A stretch of 64,000 nt of DNA from Salvelinus alpinus (Eukaryota; Chordata; Actinopteri; Salmoniformes; Salmonidae): contig NC_092110.1 in NCBI RefSeq assembly GCF_045679555.1, positions 2,929,390-2,993,389 on the forward strand, in the 5' to 3' direction. Of this stretch, positions 53,778-64,000 are shown piece after piece. The translations under genes and the position numbers were made by a program. How positions within the stretch are numbered: the first letter of the stretch is position 1; every line of letters begins with the position of its first letter. The notes beneath the pieces were generated by a model, which saw nothing but the letters and a program-made list of their open reading frames with translations, made no database searches and was not told where the DNA came from.

Positions 53778-54006
53778 TGGGGCTCCCGAGTGGCACATTG
53801 GTCTAAGGTACTGCATCTCAGTGCCAGAGGCATCACTACAGACCCTAGTTTGATTCCAGGCTGTATCGCAACCGACCGTGATTGGGAGTCCCAAAGGGCG
53901 ACGAACAATTGGCCCAGCGTCGTCCGGGTTAGGGTTTGGCCGGGGTAGGCCGTCATTGTAAAAAATTATTTGTTCTTAACTGACTTGCCTAGTTAAATAA
54001 AAAATT
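53778..54006 (+). mobile_element. tRNA-derived SINE, full length
   Basis: Head GGGGCTCCCGAGTGGCACAT, A-box-like GTGGCACATTGGTC, B-box TTTGATTCCAGGC, middle GATTGGGAGTCCCAAAGGGC and GGCCCAGCGTCGTCCGGGTT, and tail CTGACTTGCCTAGTTAAATA with A-rich end. It is the best preserved member of its subfamily in the window; antisense relatives are at 16200-16412 and 50395-50493. Confidence 0.93.
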
Positions 54007-54969
54007 AAGATGTATGGTGAGATGCCAGAGGAAGCTTTGAATAGGTCAGTATCCTACAGAGTAATATGAGAAGAATGCAGTTGTGTAATTTATCTAGATA
54101 TTCTAAAGTAAGTGTTTTGATAACTTTCAAATGTAATAACAGGTCCGTGCAGAATAAACAACACTTTACATAATACCATAGAAGCAGTTTTCAGCTAATA
54201 TAACAATGTCCACCTTTCATTGTCATTCCCAGCAGATACAAATACTGTGTCTATCTGCATTTTGTGTGGTGGTAATGGGGCCACCTTGGCAAACATGTCA
54301 GAGTGGTCATACCTTCCTGTGTTGTGTCCCGTATACAACAGGAGTTCCCTGATCCTTGTGCAGAATACACAGGGTTTCTCCCTCCCAATATTGACCGATA
54401 CCATTCAATTCAATAATCAGTTCAATAATTGAAGTAAAAGTTGTGTCTAGTAAAATTGTCATGCCGAGTGGCAGGTCTCTCTCCATTTAGAGACATCAGT
54501 ATCAAGCCCGTCTGTCAGTCTGGACTTCACACATCATCTTGCAAGTCTCCACGTGCTGGCTCCAATAATGTTTCTGTGAACCATACACACATAGTCACTG
54601 TTCTATTACCAATGGCAGTAAGGATAGATGATATCTGACACACAAACAGGTACTATGTGGAAGTTTGAAATACTGGGCATTTCTGCTGTCCTGTATTATT
54701 AGTAATTACCTTTAGTCCTACATTGTGGATGTGTTAAGTGCCTATCTCTCGATCAAGTCTCCAAGTGCTGGGTCCATAGATGCATCTGTGAACACATACA
54801 GTACACAGTCACTGTTCTATTACCAGTGGCAGGTAGGATAGGTGTAGTCTCACGTTGCCATACCTCCAAAATCACATCGTTGTCACGCCTCCCTTGGGGG
54901 TCTGGAGGATTTTGTATTGCAAAAATGGTTTGAAAGGTCGGCTGCCATTGATAACCCTCACCCCACAAC

Positions 54970-55145
54970 CCCGGGAGGTTGGTGGCACGTTATTGGGGAG
55001 AACGGGCTCTTTCTAATGACTGGAGCGGAATCGGTGGAATGGTAAAAAATGCCTCAAACGCATGGTTTCCAGGTGTTTGATGCCATTCCATTTGCGCCGT
55101 TCCGGACATTATTATGAGCCGTTCACCCCTCAGCAGCCTCCTGTG
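54970..55145. mobile_element. Palindromic MITE (complete copy)
   Basis: The left end is GGGAGGTTGGTGGCACGTTA and the right end is CAGCAGCCTCCTG. Between them TGGAGCGGAATCGGTGGAAT is mirrored by ATTCCATTTGCGCCGTTCCG around a centre near GCATGGTTTCCAGGTG. It is the same family as the gypsy-interrupted copy at 11556. Confidence 0.8.
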
Positions 55146-55254
55146 CCCCACACGCCCGTTGAAGGGGGTGGCACATGTTATGTTAGTCACTTTTCCGACC
55201 AGGTAGGACACATTATGTAGAAAGTTGTTCCATATGCTAGCTAGTTTGCAACTT

Positions 55255-55726
55255 TGCAGAAAATTGATGTTTCAGCATGATCATGCACGGCACCATGTCC
55301 CAAGCGTCTGTACACAATTCCTGGAAACTGAAAATGTCCCAGTTCTTCCATGGCTTGCATACTCACCTGACATGTCACAATTTGAGAATGTTTGGGATGC
55401 TTTGGATCGACGTGTACGACAGCGTGTTCCAGTTCCCGCCAATATCAAGCTACTTCACACAATCTTTGAAGAGGAGTGGGACAGCATTCCACAGGCCACA
55501 ATCGAAAGTCTGATCAACTCTATACAAAGGAGAGGTGTCAAGCTGCATGAGGCTAATGGTGGTCACACCATTAGTTTTCTAATCCACACCCTTACCTTTT
55601 TTTAAGGTATCCGTAACCAACAGATGCATATCTGTATTACCAGTCATGAGAAATCCATAGATTAGGGCCTAATTAATTTATGTCAATTGACTTATTTCCT
55701 TACATGAACTGTAACTCAGTAAAATA
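55255..55726 (+). mobile_element. Tc1-like fragment, C-terminal transposase
   Basis: The frame 55225-55605 encodes FQHDHARHHVPSVCTQFLET, SPDMSQFENVWDALDRRVRQ and EEEWDSIPQATIESLINSIQ, the C-terminal catalytic region with second Asp and Glu of the DD34E triad. The right end (TTATTTCCTTACATGAACTG) is the subterminal sequence of a Tc1 family. The N-terminal half and left end are gone. Confidence 0.85.
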
Positions 55727-55728
55727 GA

Positions 55729-55975
55729 ATTGCATTCGGAAAGGATTCAGACCCCTTGACTTTTTCCAAATGTTGTTACGTCACAGCCTTAGTCTAAAAT
55801 TGATTAAATAAAAATGTTCCTCATCAATCTCCACACAATACCCCATAATGACAAAGCGAAAACTGTTTTTTAGAAATGTTTGTACATTTATTACAAAGAA
55901 AAAACAGAAATACCTTATTTACCTAAGTATTCAGACCCTTTGCTATGAGACTCGAAATTGAGCTCAGGTGCATCC
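55729..55975 (+). mobile_element. 5' end of a Tc1-like element
   Basis: Starts GCATTCGGAAAGGATTCAGA and CCCCTTGACTTTTTCCAAAT, a Tc1 terminal repeat that is also present at 60764. It includes TACCCCATAATGACAAAG-like sequence and ends at GAGCTCAGGTGCATCC, before any transposase. It abuts the previous Tc1 fragment with almost no gap. Confidence 0.8.
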
Positions 55976-56112
55976 TGTTTTACACCTATATTATTTTACT
56001 ATACATAACTTTAACCCATTATTCTATACATAACTTTAACCCATTGTATAAGAGATATAGATCTTGATGGGCTTACACAAGCCTCAGATCAGTTTAAGAA
56101 TATCTGTCTTGA

Positions 56113-56470
56113 CTAGGGCTGTGGCGGTCATTACATTTTGTCAGCCGGTGATTGTCATGCAAAAAACTGCCGGTCTCACGGTAATTGACCTTTAATTAAC
56201 ATATTTAGCATCTCCTGGCTTCCACGCATAGCCTACAAGCCACTGATGCAGACCTTTGGAACATCTACATTTTAAAAAGTCTAATAAATCCATTTAATAT
56301 AGCCTACACCAGGGGTTCCCAAACTTTTTCACTCTGGGCCCCCCTTCCAGCTCATCTATAATTTAGCCCAAACAACTACCTCTTCCCCTACTGTATTTAT
56401 TTATTTTGCTCCTTTGCACCTCACCCCACTACACTCATTTAGCGTAGCCCACAGCCAACATATGAATTAC
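56113..56470. repeat. Two hAT-like terminal fragments
   Basis: 56113-56200 (AGGGCTGTGGCGGTCATTAC, TCACGGTAATTGACCTTTAA) and 56311-56470 (CAGGGGTTCCCAAACTTTTT, CACTCTGGGCCCCCCTTCC) resemble starts of two non-autonomous hAT families common in fish. Neither has an opposite end or coding sequence. Confidence 0.55.
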
Positions 56471-56599
56471 CCTTTGCACAACGTTCGGCGCAGGTGTATG
56501 GCGAACCATTTACCAACACATGTGCCGAACTTTGTGTAACAGGTAATTAATATGTTTACCCAAGTAGTTAGATGGTTTGTCATTAAATGTAATTTTTTA

Positions 56600-56945
56600 T
56601 TTTTTTCCCCCCTTTATTTAACCAGGTAGGCAAGTTGAGAACAAGTTCTCATTTACAATTGCGACCTGGCCAAGATAAAGCAAAGCAGTTCGACACATAC
56701 AATAACACAGAGTTACACATGGAGTAAAACAAACATACAGTCAATAATACAGTAGAAAAATAAGTCTATATACAATGAGAGCAAATGAGGTGAGATAAGG
56801 GTGGTAAAGGCAAAAAAAGGCCATGGTGGCGAAGAAAATACAATATAGCAAGTAAAACACTGGAATGGTAGATTTGCAGTGGAAGAATGTGCAAAGTAGA
56901 AATAGAAATAATGGGGTGCAAAGGAGCAAAATAAATTGATAAGAA
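56600..56945 (-). mobile_element. Retroposon copy with LINE/SINE-type tail
   Basis: The plus strand reads CCCTTTATTTAACCAGGTAG and GCAAGTTGAGAACAAGTTCT, then TTACAATTGCGACCTGGCCA, the antisense of a tail related to the salmonid SINE tail. A-rich sequence follows (GATAAAGCAAAGCAGTTCGA and ATGAGAGCAAATGAGGTGAG). It is a common dispersed fish repeat with no coding frame of its own. Confidence 0.65.
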
Positions 56946-57892
56946 ATCGAGCGATGGCCATCGACAAACTGGCTAGTTAGCTGATTGGCGGCTATTTAGT
57001 CACTTGAGAAATAGGTGCACTGCCTCGGTTAAACAGGCTAAAACAAACTACTTCCTTAGCGCTATTAGTGATCACTCTAAATTATGGAAAACCGTTTGTT
57101 CATTCACTGAAGCTGGTGTAATTTCTCTACTTCCCTGCAAGTCATTTTAGACTGCATCATTACTGAAAAAGGTCAGATTTGTATTGTTTTTAATCCGCAT
57201 TTTATCACAGCTGGTTTCCTGTTTGAAAGAAATTGTAGTCATACTGCTCTTGGCCAGTCAGCTGACTGTTCTTCCCACATACAGCCTCTAGTTGCCTCTC
57301 AGCAAGAAACTAAAAATTGTCACTCAAACAGAAGAGGGAACTAACAAAAAGTCACTAACTAAAACGAAGCAGGTGGGGTTTTGTAGGGGTTCTGAAAGAC
57401 ACTCATGAGGGTGGTCACTGAAAGTTGACTAGCAACAACTGGGCCCTAAAAGACATAAGCACCCACTAGATTTGCCCAATAAGAGGCAAACTAAATAAAA
57501 ACCACACCAAACTTAAAGACAGGAAGCAAACCAAAAAGTGGAGCAAATGAAAACAGGGAAGATCAGTTAAGGGATTGGTTTAAAAAAAAATCAAAATAGG
57601 GTGAAACCAACTCAAATGTGTTAACCTTCCATATCTCTCAAGCCATCTGGAGCATTGGGCCAGCCGCTCTTAAATATTAACTATGCTGGCAGGTTCACCT
57701 TCTGAGATGACAAGCCAGCACAAGTGTAACACATACTGACTAACGAGGTGACACCAATCGGTGTGCCCAACGTGCTAACGTCCAAACTCTAAATATAAAT
57801 GGAAAAACCAAAGCCTGTAACACCTTCCCCCTTAAGACAACAAATATATTCATTTCTTTCCAAAAAGCTAATTTACGCACAACCAACTCTGT
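56946..57892. other. Gene-free region
   Basis: No coding homology is seen. The part from 57600 to 57892 (CAAGCCATCTGGAGCATTGG, GGTGACACCAATCGGTGTGC) may be a dispersed repeat, but I cannot name it. Confidence 0.3.
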
Positions 57893-58851
57893 GGGCTCTA
57901 TGCAGGCAGTGGAGTTCTTCCACATAATCTTGACAAACCATTTCTTTATGGACCTCGCTTTGTGCACGGGGGCATTGTCATGGTGAAACAGGAAAGGGCC
58001 TTCACCAATCTGTTGCGGGGGCATTGTCATGGTGAAACAGGAAAGGGCCTTCACCAATCTGTTGCCACAAAGTTGGAAGCACAGAATCGTCTAGAATGTC
58101 ATTGTATTCGGTTGTGTTAAGATTTCCCTTCATTGGAACTAAGGAGCCTGAACCATGAAAAACAGCCCCAGATCATTATTCCTCATGCACCAAACTTTCC
58201 AGTTGGCACTATGCATTAGGGAAGGTAGCGTTCTCTTGGCATCTGCCAAATCCAGATTCGTCTGTCGGACTGCCAGATGGTGAAGCGTGATTCATCACTC
58301 CAGGAACACGTTTCCACTGCTCCGGAGTCTAATGGTGGCAAGCTTTACACCACACCAGCCGGCGCTTGGTATTGCGTATGGTGATCTCAGGCTTGTGTGC
58401 GGCTGCTCGGCCAAGGAAACCCATTTCGTGAAGCTCCCGATGAACAGTTCTTGTGCTGACTTTATTTCCAGAGGCAGTTTGTAACTCGGTAGTGATTTAT
58501 TGCAACCGAGGACATATTATTTTAACGCGCGTCAGCACTCGGCGGTCCCGTTCTGTGAGCTTGTATGGCGGCTGAGCCACTTCACAAGAACAGCATTTAC
58601 AGTTGACCGGGGCAGCTTTAGCAGGGCAGAAATTTGACGAACTGACTTGTTGAAAAGGTGGCAATCAATGACAGTGCCACTTTGAAAGTCACTGAGCTCT
58701 TCAGTACAGGCCATTCATCTGCCAATGTTTGTCTATGGAGATTGCATGGCGGTGTGTTGGATTTTATACACCTGTCAGCAATGGGTGTAGCTGAAATAGC
58801 TGAGTCCACTAATTTGAAGGGGCGTCCACTTACTTATGAATGTAGGGAATC
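57893..58851 (-). mobile_element. Tc1-like element, truncated, with internal duplication
   Basis: Minus-strand pieces: ACTEELSDFQSGTVIDCHLF and VRQISALLKLPRSTVNAVLV (58714-58532), the N-terminal helix-turn-helix; and GPFLFHHDNAPVHKARSIKK (58057-57740), the second catalytic Asp region. The right terminus (GAAGGGGCGTCCACTTACTT) matches the isolated terminus at 40676. The left end stops inside the catalytic domain at about 57893. A 49-bp tandem duplication sits in the catalytic region. It is inactive. Confidence 0.88.
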
Positions 58852-60763
58852 TAATTTCAGGTGTTTCTTTTACACCTGCTATGTTAGCTTAATCTATGGG
58901 TAACTGGGTTGATGTGTTATGCTCAACCCGCTCAGTTTTCCTCCACAAAAGTCCAGAAAATTGCCAAAAACAGTAGAACCGGCTCATCTGCTTTTACACT
59001 ATGATTTGACTATTATATGTTCACTGTTTCTTTTGAAACAAAAAAAAAGGAATAGTTTTACCATATTAAAATAAGAGTTCAGTTAACAGTGTTGACCTTA
59101 AAATGAGGGACAAACATAAATGAATCACTGATGAAATAAATAATAATCTTCAGAGATGATTTTGTCAAAGCAACAAAATAGCTAAGGCATACGATGATGT
59201 TGAAAAGTGTGAGAATTTTTGGGGGTTAAACTCCCTAGAAGTCACAGAGGATTCACCAAGGGACATGTCAACATTTCTACTTAGAAGGCATTCTTTTTGT
59301 GGAACGACCCACATGCGTCTCTAACTGTGTTGTGTTGCTTGTTCCCATCACCCAGCATGGACTCCTCTAACTGAAGTTACAGTCAGGCAACAAAACGGCT
59401 GTGTTTGTCCAAGACATAGCGTAAGTGCATTCACGTGCACGCCCCACAGAAACAGGACACGCGTGCACACACAAACACACCGAGCACCCCACCGCCCCAT
59501 TAGTTATGTAGCATAGGGTCAGAGGGATTATCCCTTACCCTATCTCTGACCCTGTGAAAACCACTAGGTCTATTTATAGTCCAGGAGTAATAATAGTCAT
59601 TGTTGGATTTATTGATTACTTATGGGTGATTTATGGATGGGATGGAAGCCTCCTGACCTGACAATGACAAGTACAGTTGTTAGGAGCTGCTTCGACCCAT
59701 TCCCTAATTAAGGTTTTTGGGTCATGGTGGAAATGTCAGGGTTGCGACACTGACGAGGTCAGGGTTGTTTTCCAACTGACTCTGAGGTGGAACTCTACTG
59801 GGCACGTGCAGAAGTTTGACCCTGAAGTGGCATCCTCCAAAGCCAAGAGAGACTTTAGTTAAACGTCCATCAGAACAGATAACATAACAGCTAAGATCAA
59901 ATCTATGGTGGGAAATTATTTAGGGGGCTGTAAATGTTTTTAAGCCCTAGTTGAACCACTCCTCCCAAAACCAATGTGTTCAATGTGTAAACGGATGTTT
60001 TTCAACTGTAGTGCTTTGTGTTTTATATCTAAATGTGTACAACTTTGTGCTGCTTTTTGGGTAGGTCTCTCTTGCAAAATATATTTTTTAACTCAATGGG
60101 GTCGATTCAGACTTTGGAAATGTATGCCTTATTTACGTGTTTTGATTTAAGCTGCCAAAAAACCCTCCTACTTGTTGGCCAACAGATTTTCTCATGGAGT
60201 TTTCATTCGGTAGGGTTTTCAGTACAATTATCTAAACTTTTCTCGACAGAGTCACGAGAATATACTGAGAGAATGGGTTCTAAGTATTAGGGATCAATGA
60301 AGAAAGCCATCCAAATGTGCCTTTGTCTCTGTTTAGTAGATTAAAAAATACTCTGATTTATAGATTATTTACGGTTATGGAAGTATTTATGAATCTACCT
60401 AATTCATAAAAAAGAAAACAAGTTTGGAAAGCCTTTATGCACAACATTTTGGCGAATCCAAAATACAGATTCATCCTGAAAGTTGCCATATTCAGTAGTT
60501 TAATCCATGAAATATTAGAAGGGGAGAAAAGTATACAATAGTAGTTGAACATTAGTCATATAAATCTACCTCATTCTTCACTGATTATGAAACTGTGATG
60601 ACAACGGTCCAGTCGTGAACAGTATGCCAAGCTCCAGGTTTAAACTGCCCCGTTTGGTCTGTGTTGCATAATGATTCAAATAGGCTACATGTCCCCCCAA
60701 AAATGTCCAACTTTTAATGAAATATTATCCCCCATTGCTAGCGACCCTCCGCAAAAACCATGT
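58852..60763. other. Gene-free region
   Basis: AT-rich sequence without recognisable exon or repeat. Short open frames at 59677 and 60033 show no familiar protein. CACACGCGTG-like CA-rich stretches are at 59430-59485. Confidence 0.35.
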
Positions 60764-61118
60764 AGCAGTGCATTCGGAAAGTTTTCAGACCCCTTGACTT
60801 TTTCCAAATGTTGTTACGTTACAACCTTATTCTAAAATGGATGAAATTACTTTTTTCCCTCATCAATCTACACGCAATACCCCATAATGACAAAGAGAAA
60901 ACAGGTTTTTAGAAAGTTTATAGAAATACCTTACTTAGTTAAGTATTCAGACCCTTTGCTATGAGACTTGAAATCGAGCTCTATTGATCATCTTTGAGAT
61001 GTTTCTACAACTTGATTGGAGTCCACCTGTGGTCAATTCAATTGATTGGACATGATTTGGAAAGGCACACACCTGTCAGTTGACAGTGTATGTCAGAGCA
61101 AACATCAAGCCATGTAGT
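60764..61118 (+). mobile_element. 5' end of a Tc1-like element
   Basis: Starts CAGTGCATTCGGAAAGTTTT and CAGACCCCTTGACTTTTTCC, the same family as 55729, and reaches further inward (GGAGTCCACCTGTGGTCAAT, ATGATTTGGAAAGGCACACA). It stops at CATCAAGCCATG, before the transposase frame, where the hAT element begins. Confidence 0.85.
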
Positions 61119-61391
61119 CAGTGGCGGAACTAGAGTTTTATACGTGGGGTTGCCAAGGCTACTTCAGGGGGTACATAGACCATGACAGAAAATGAGTGTG
61201 TAACCTTAACCTGGCATCCAAGGAGCATGAATGAATCCGAGGATTTCTGATTAGAGGTAGAAGTGATAATTCACTTAACCCGGAGTTCTTCAATGTGACA
61301 GATAGTGTAGTCCAAAAGGGTTACTTCACTAGAATTCTTTAACATACTATGAAGTCAGTGTCTCTACCTCAGAACTGCAGCTTAATTTCTT

Positions 61392-61400
<9 letters not shown>

Positions 61401-61484
<84 letters not shown>
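61401..61484. repeat. (CA)n microsatellite
   Basis: About 42 CA units, preceded by a short CT run. The HTHT frame is an artefact. Confidence 0.97.
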
Positions 61485-61487
<3 letters not shown>

Positions 61488-62117
61488 CTGTACTCACATA
61501 CTGGAGAGACTTGGGTCACTCTGTTTTCATGAATATATCATCTGGATCTATAAGTGTGGAACATCCAAAATATTTTCAGAAAATAAAGCTCAAGCACCAA
61601 GGAGATAAGATAGCATTTGTGTGTTACATAATTTGCATAGTTTATTTACAAAAAAGTAAATTTACAAAAAAACACTGCAATTTGACATACCAGGTATCAA
61701 GCAGAAATGGACTTGAAAAATAAAAAAATATATAAAAATAATGCCCATCAATATTACAAACTAACAGTATCATATTTATGCTCATATATATTATGTTAAC
61801 GTTTTGGAATTGGCCTAATCAAGACCAAATTAAATCTGTGTGACATGATACCCTTTGGATTTATCATTTTAGAATGTCAGTGTACTAGCTAGTACACAGT
61901 GCAGGTTTTAATCATGACCAGAGGGACTGCCTAAATGCCAAATTATCCTAGGTAGCTTTAAAACAGCATAATTCTGCGGTTCTGGTGAGAACTGGCTAAA
62001 TGTTTCACAACTCATCCATGTTGAGGGAGAGTGCCCTCCTTGACTCAACACTGAGAATTCTGAGGTGACTTAACCTGTCATCAACCATTGTTGTCCTAAG
62101 GTGGGTTTTTATCTGTT

Positions 62118-63404
62118 TTAAAGCTGAGAAGCTTCTCTCGCAAGAAGCACTGCTGACTGGTGTAACAACAGAAATCTTACAAAGTCGAAATAGCTCATGG
62201 AGACCTCTTTATAAGGTTCTAGAAACACAACAAAGTCAAGGAGAGTAGACGGTCTGACCCTTCCACTTTTCTCTGTCCTACCAAGAAGCCGCTTGGTTTG
62301 ATGAACCTCATGTTTGAGGTCCTCTAAATCTGACTCAAAAGTCTGAGCAAAGGCAAACAGAGGCTCCTCATTCAAGAATGTTGTACTCTTTGGGTTGAGA
62401 GACTGGACCCCTTGCATTATCTCGCAATTCTTCTTTGAAAAGCGCCTCTGCAGCTCAGCTGTGAGATTGTCAAGCACCTGATAAAAGATAGCTCTTTGGA
62501 AGCTCTCACCATCACTTTGGTCACTATTTTTCTGTCCTACAGTGCTCATCATCAATGAGTCATGAAATCTTAAGCTTGTTTTAGGCTGTCTTTTACACAC
62601 TGTTTGTACACCTATTTTGCAGTGCTCTGCAATCTCTTCAACCTCTTTCCATAGTTCTCCAAAGTAACCCTCACTTCTGTAGTCCTGTAATGTGTCTGTA
62701 AGGGCACCTACTAGATCCACAGCCCTTGCTAGGTCAAGAGAGCTTGATTGGAGCATGTCAGAAAGACATTTGGCATCACCAAGCACTTTACAAAAGGTAA
62801 CCAAAAGCCTTATGAAATGTAAATCTATCTGAGAAAGAAGGCCCCTTTCCTCCACTGATCCATTACCACTATTTTCAAGTGTGATATCCTGTAGCACTCT
62901 CAGAACTGCTGGAAGCCTGTCCCTCAGATTACGGCATGCCATGTATCTGCATGCCCACCTTACATCTGTAAGTCTCTGTAGTTTCCTGGGCTGCTGCTGT
63001 GGATACAGCTCTTTCTGAACTGCAAGCCACTTGAGATGAACATACGAATCAGATACAACGTTATCAAGCTTCTGCAGGAGAGCAAAACAGTTAACTGCCT
63101 CAGGCACTGATTTTACAGCATCAACAAGAACCAAATTCAAACAATGTGCATTACAGTGCACATAAAATGCAAATCTTGCACTGTTTTTAATCCGTGCAGA
63201 CACACCCGAATGCTTTCCGCTCGTGACGGATGCACCGTCATAGCCTTGCCCCACAAGATTATTTCTGTAGTCCAGACCATATTTTTCAAGGCAATCAACT
63301 ATCATTTTTGTGAGACCTGCTGCATCTAAGCTTTCAGCTGACTGAAAGTGTAAAAAGCTTTCGTGGATGGTCCCGTTGTAATAGTACCTCACAACTAAAG
63401 ACAT
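62118..63404 (-). pseudogene. hAT/DUF4371 transposase, 428-codon open frame (ZMYM1-like)
   Basis: This is the largest non-repetitive single open frame in the window. It encodes the catalytic core and C-terminus of a hAT-type transposase. Residues 1-60 include LDAAGLTKMIVDCLEKYGLD and GQGYDGASVTSGKHSGVSAR (a family signature GYDGA). FYVHCNAHCLNLVLVDAVKS (CNAHCLNL) and LTDVRWACRYMACRNL (T(D/R)W region) follow, then a long helical domain. The C-terminus (SMSYFDFVRFLLLHQSAVLL) should be the dimerisation region. The frame has no internal stop, but the N-terminal part, coded upstream at 63622-63395 (FSVIADETKDLQKNN), is one base out of register at an A-rich run near 63411-63417. A full protein therefore cannot be read. 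It resembles proteins annotated as ZMYM1-like. Confidence 0.85.
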
Positions 63405-63988
63405 TTGTTATTTTTTTGTAAATCTTTGGTTTCATCTGCAATTACACTAAAAACTTCACTTTCTTTTTCAGCTAAGCCCTCAAGAACTTCATTCTGGATT
63501 TGGTGGCTTGTGTACTTAGCATCGCCACATCCATTCCTCCTTTTCTCTATGAGAGGGCCATGCTTTGCTATTTCTTCTAAGATTGTCGAAAAATGACCAT
63601 TGTTGTGAGAGTCATCAGACATTTAATAGGAGCATTTTAATGTAAGTACAGTTTTCCTCCACTTTCTTTTTCCGGTCCTCATTTATGACATCTAACATTG
63701 ATGAGTTGCTGTCAATTGCCTTTTTATGCTGATTCCAAGTATACATAGCATTGATACGATGCTCTGCCTTCGAATGGAGCTTAAACCCAGAATCTTTAAA
63801 CAGCGCCTTTTTCCAGTTACAAAGACCTGACTGTGATGTGAAGGCATATTCAGGTGTATCGGGCAGAGAAAAATGCCTACAGGCGAATCTTGACTTACAG
63901 ACTTTTCAAGCCATGAATTGTTCTTATACCAGGAGCTGTTGAAAGCCCTTTTCCTAGTACCATGCTGAGTTCTGGGAAATGTTTTCAA
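63395..63988 (-). pseudogene. N-terminal part of the same transposase, frameshifted
   Basis: 63622-63395 encodes SHNNGHFSTILEEIAKHGPL, KYTSHQIQNEVLEGLAEKES and VFSVIADETKD, the start of the DUF4371 core with the conserved ADETKD. 63988-63692 encodes RAFNSSWYKNNSWLEKSVSQ, from the TTF-type zinc-finger region, but drifts out of frame after about 35 residues. Together with 62118-63404 they are one decayed gene. Confidence 0.75.
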
Positions 63989-64000
63989 ACACGGCTGTAC

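Larger units (their letters stand above)
61126..64000 (-). mobile_element. hAT-type transposon running off the window
   Basis: Starts with CAGTGGCGGAACTAGAG, a hAT-like terminus followed by GGGGTTGCCAAGGC. The minus strand then carries a DUF4371/ZMYM1-like transposase to the right edge. The opposite end is outside the window. A CA microsatellite interrupts its 3' untranslated part. The end lies directly beside a broken Tc1 copy, so one may have inserted in the other. Confidence 0.75.

Overview
The window is vertebrate nuclear DNA with very high interspersed-repeat content, most probably from a salmonid fish (salmon, trout or char lineage). The evidence is long introns with GT-AG splice sites, tRNA-derived SINEs whose tails read TGACTTGCCTAGTTAAATAAA-like sequence, many Tc1-like transposons (including the CAGTTGAAGTCGGAAG terminal-repeat family), hAT elements, a Ty3/gypsy element, and long CA and CTGT microsatellites. 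Species cannot be fixed from sequence alone, and no bacterial, phage or CRISPR feature is present.

Four protein-coding genes can be assembled exon by exon with consistent reading phase. (1) eva1a (+, 11415-17322, 3 coding exons, 192 aa), a single-pass membrane protein linked to autophagy, with an unusual His-rich segment. (2) xkr5 (+, 19872-25689, 9 coding exons, 702 aa), a multi-pass XK-related protein; its short first exon lies just downstream of a perfect TGACGTCA site. (3) ctsb (+, 31787-33636, 8 coding exons, 330 aa), cathepsin B, with a CLEAR-like GTCACGTGAT site at the presumed promoter. (4) cgref1 (-, 42518-35847, 5 coding exons, 249 aa), a secreted EF-hand protein convergent with ctsb.

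Layout: 1-11400 is gene-free except possible 5' untranslated exons of eva1a. It holds a LINE fragment, a Tc1 element split by a solo LTR, a 650-bp palindrome, a 616-bp CTGT/CTGC tract and a hAT element with a Tc1 nested in it. 11415-17322 is eva1a, with a decayed antisense gypsy element in intron 1. 19357-28252 is xkr5 and its long 3' UTR. 29100-34456 is ctsb. 35847-43200 is cgref1, whose intron 2 is packed with Tc1 copies. From 43900 to the end I see no host gene: Tc1-like, hAT and SINE remnants, ending in a hAT/DUF4371-type transposase with a 428-codon open frame that runs off the right edge.

The four host genes do not form a pathway. ctsb and eva1a both relate to the lysosome/autophagy system, but I see no sign of joint regulation. 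The most noteworthy features are the nested and palindromic mobile-element architectures, the gene-structure details (eva1a His tract, xkr5 exon 1, a possible intronic polyadenylation isoform, a splice donor abutting a GT tract) and the CLEAR-like site of ctsb. I did not find a convincing undescribed multi-gene system.
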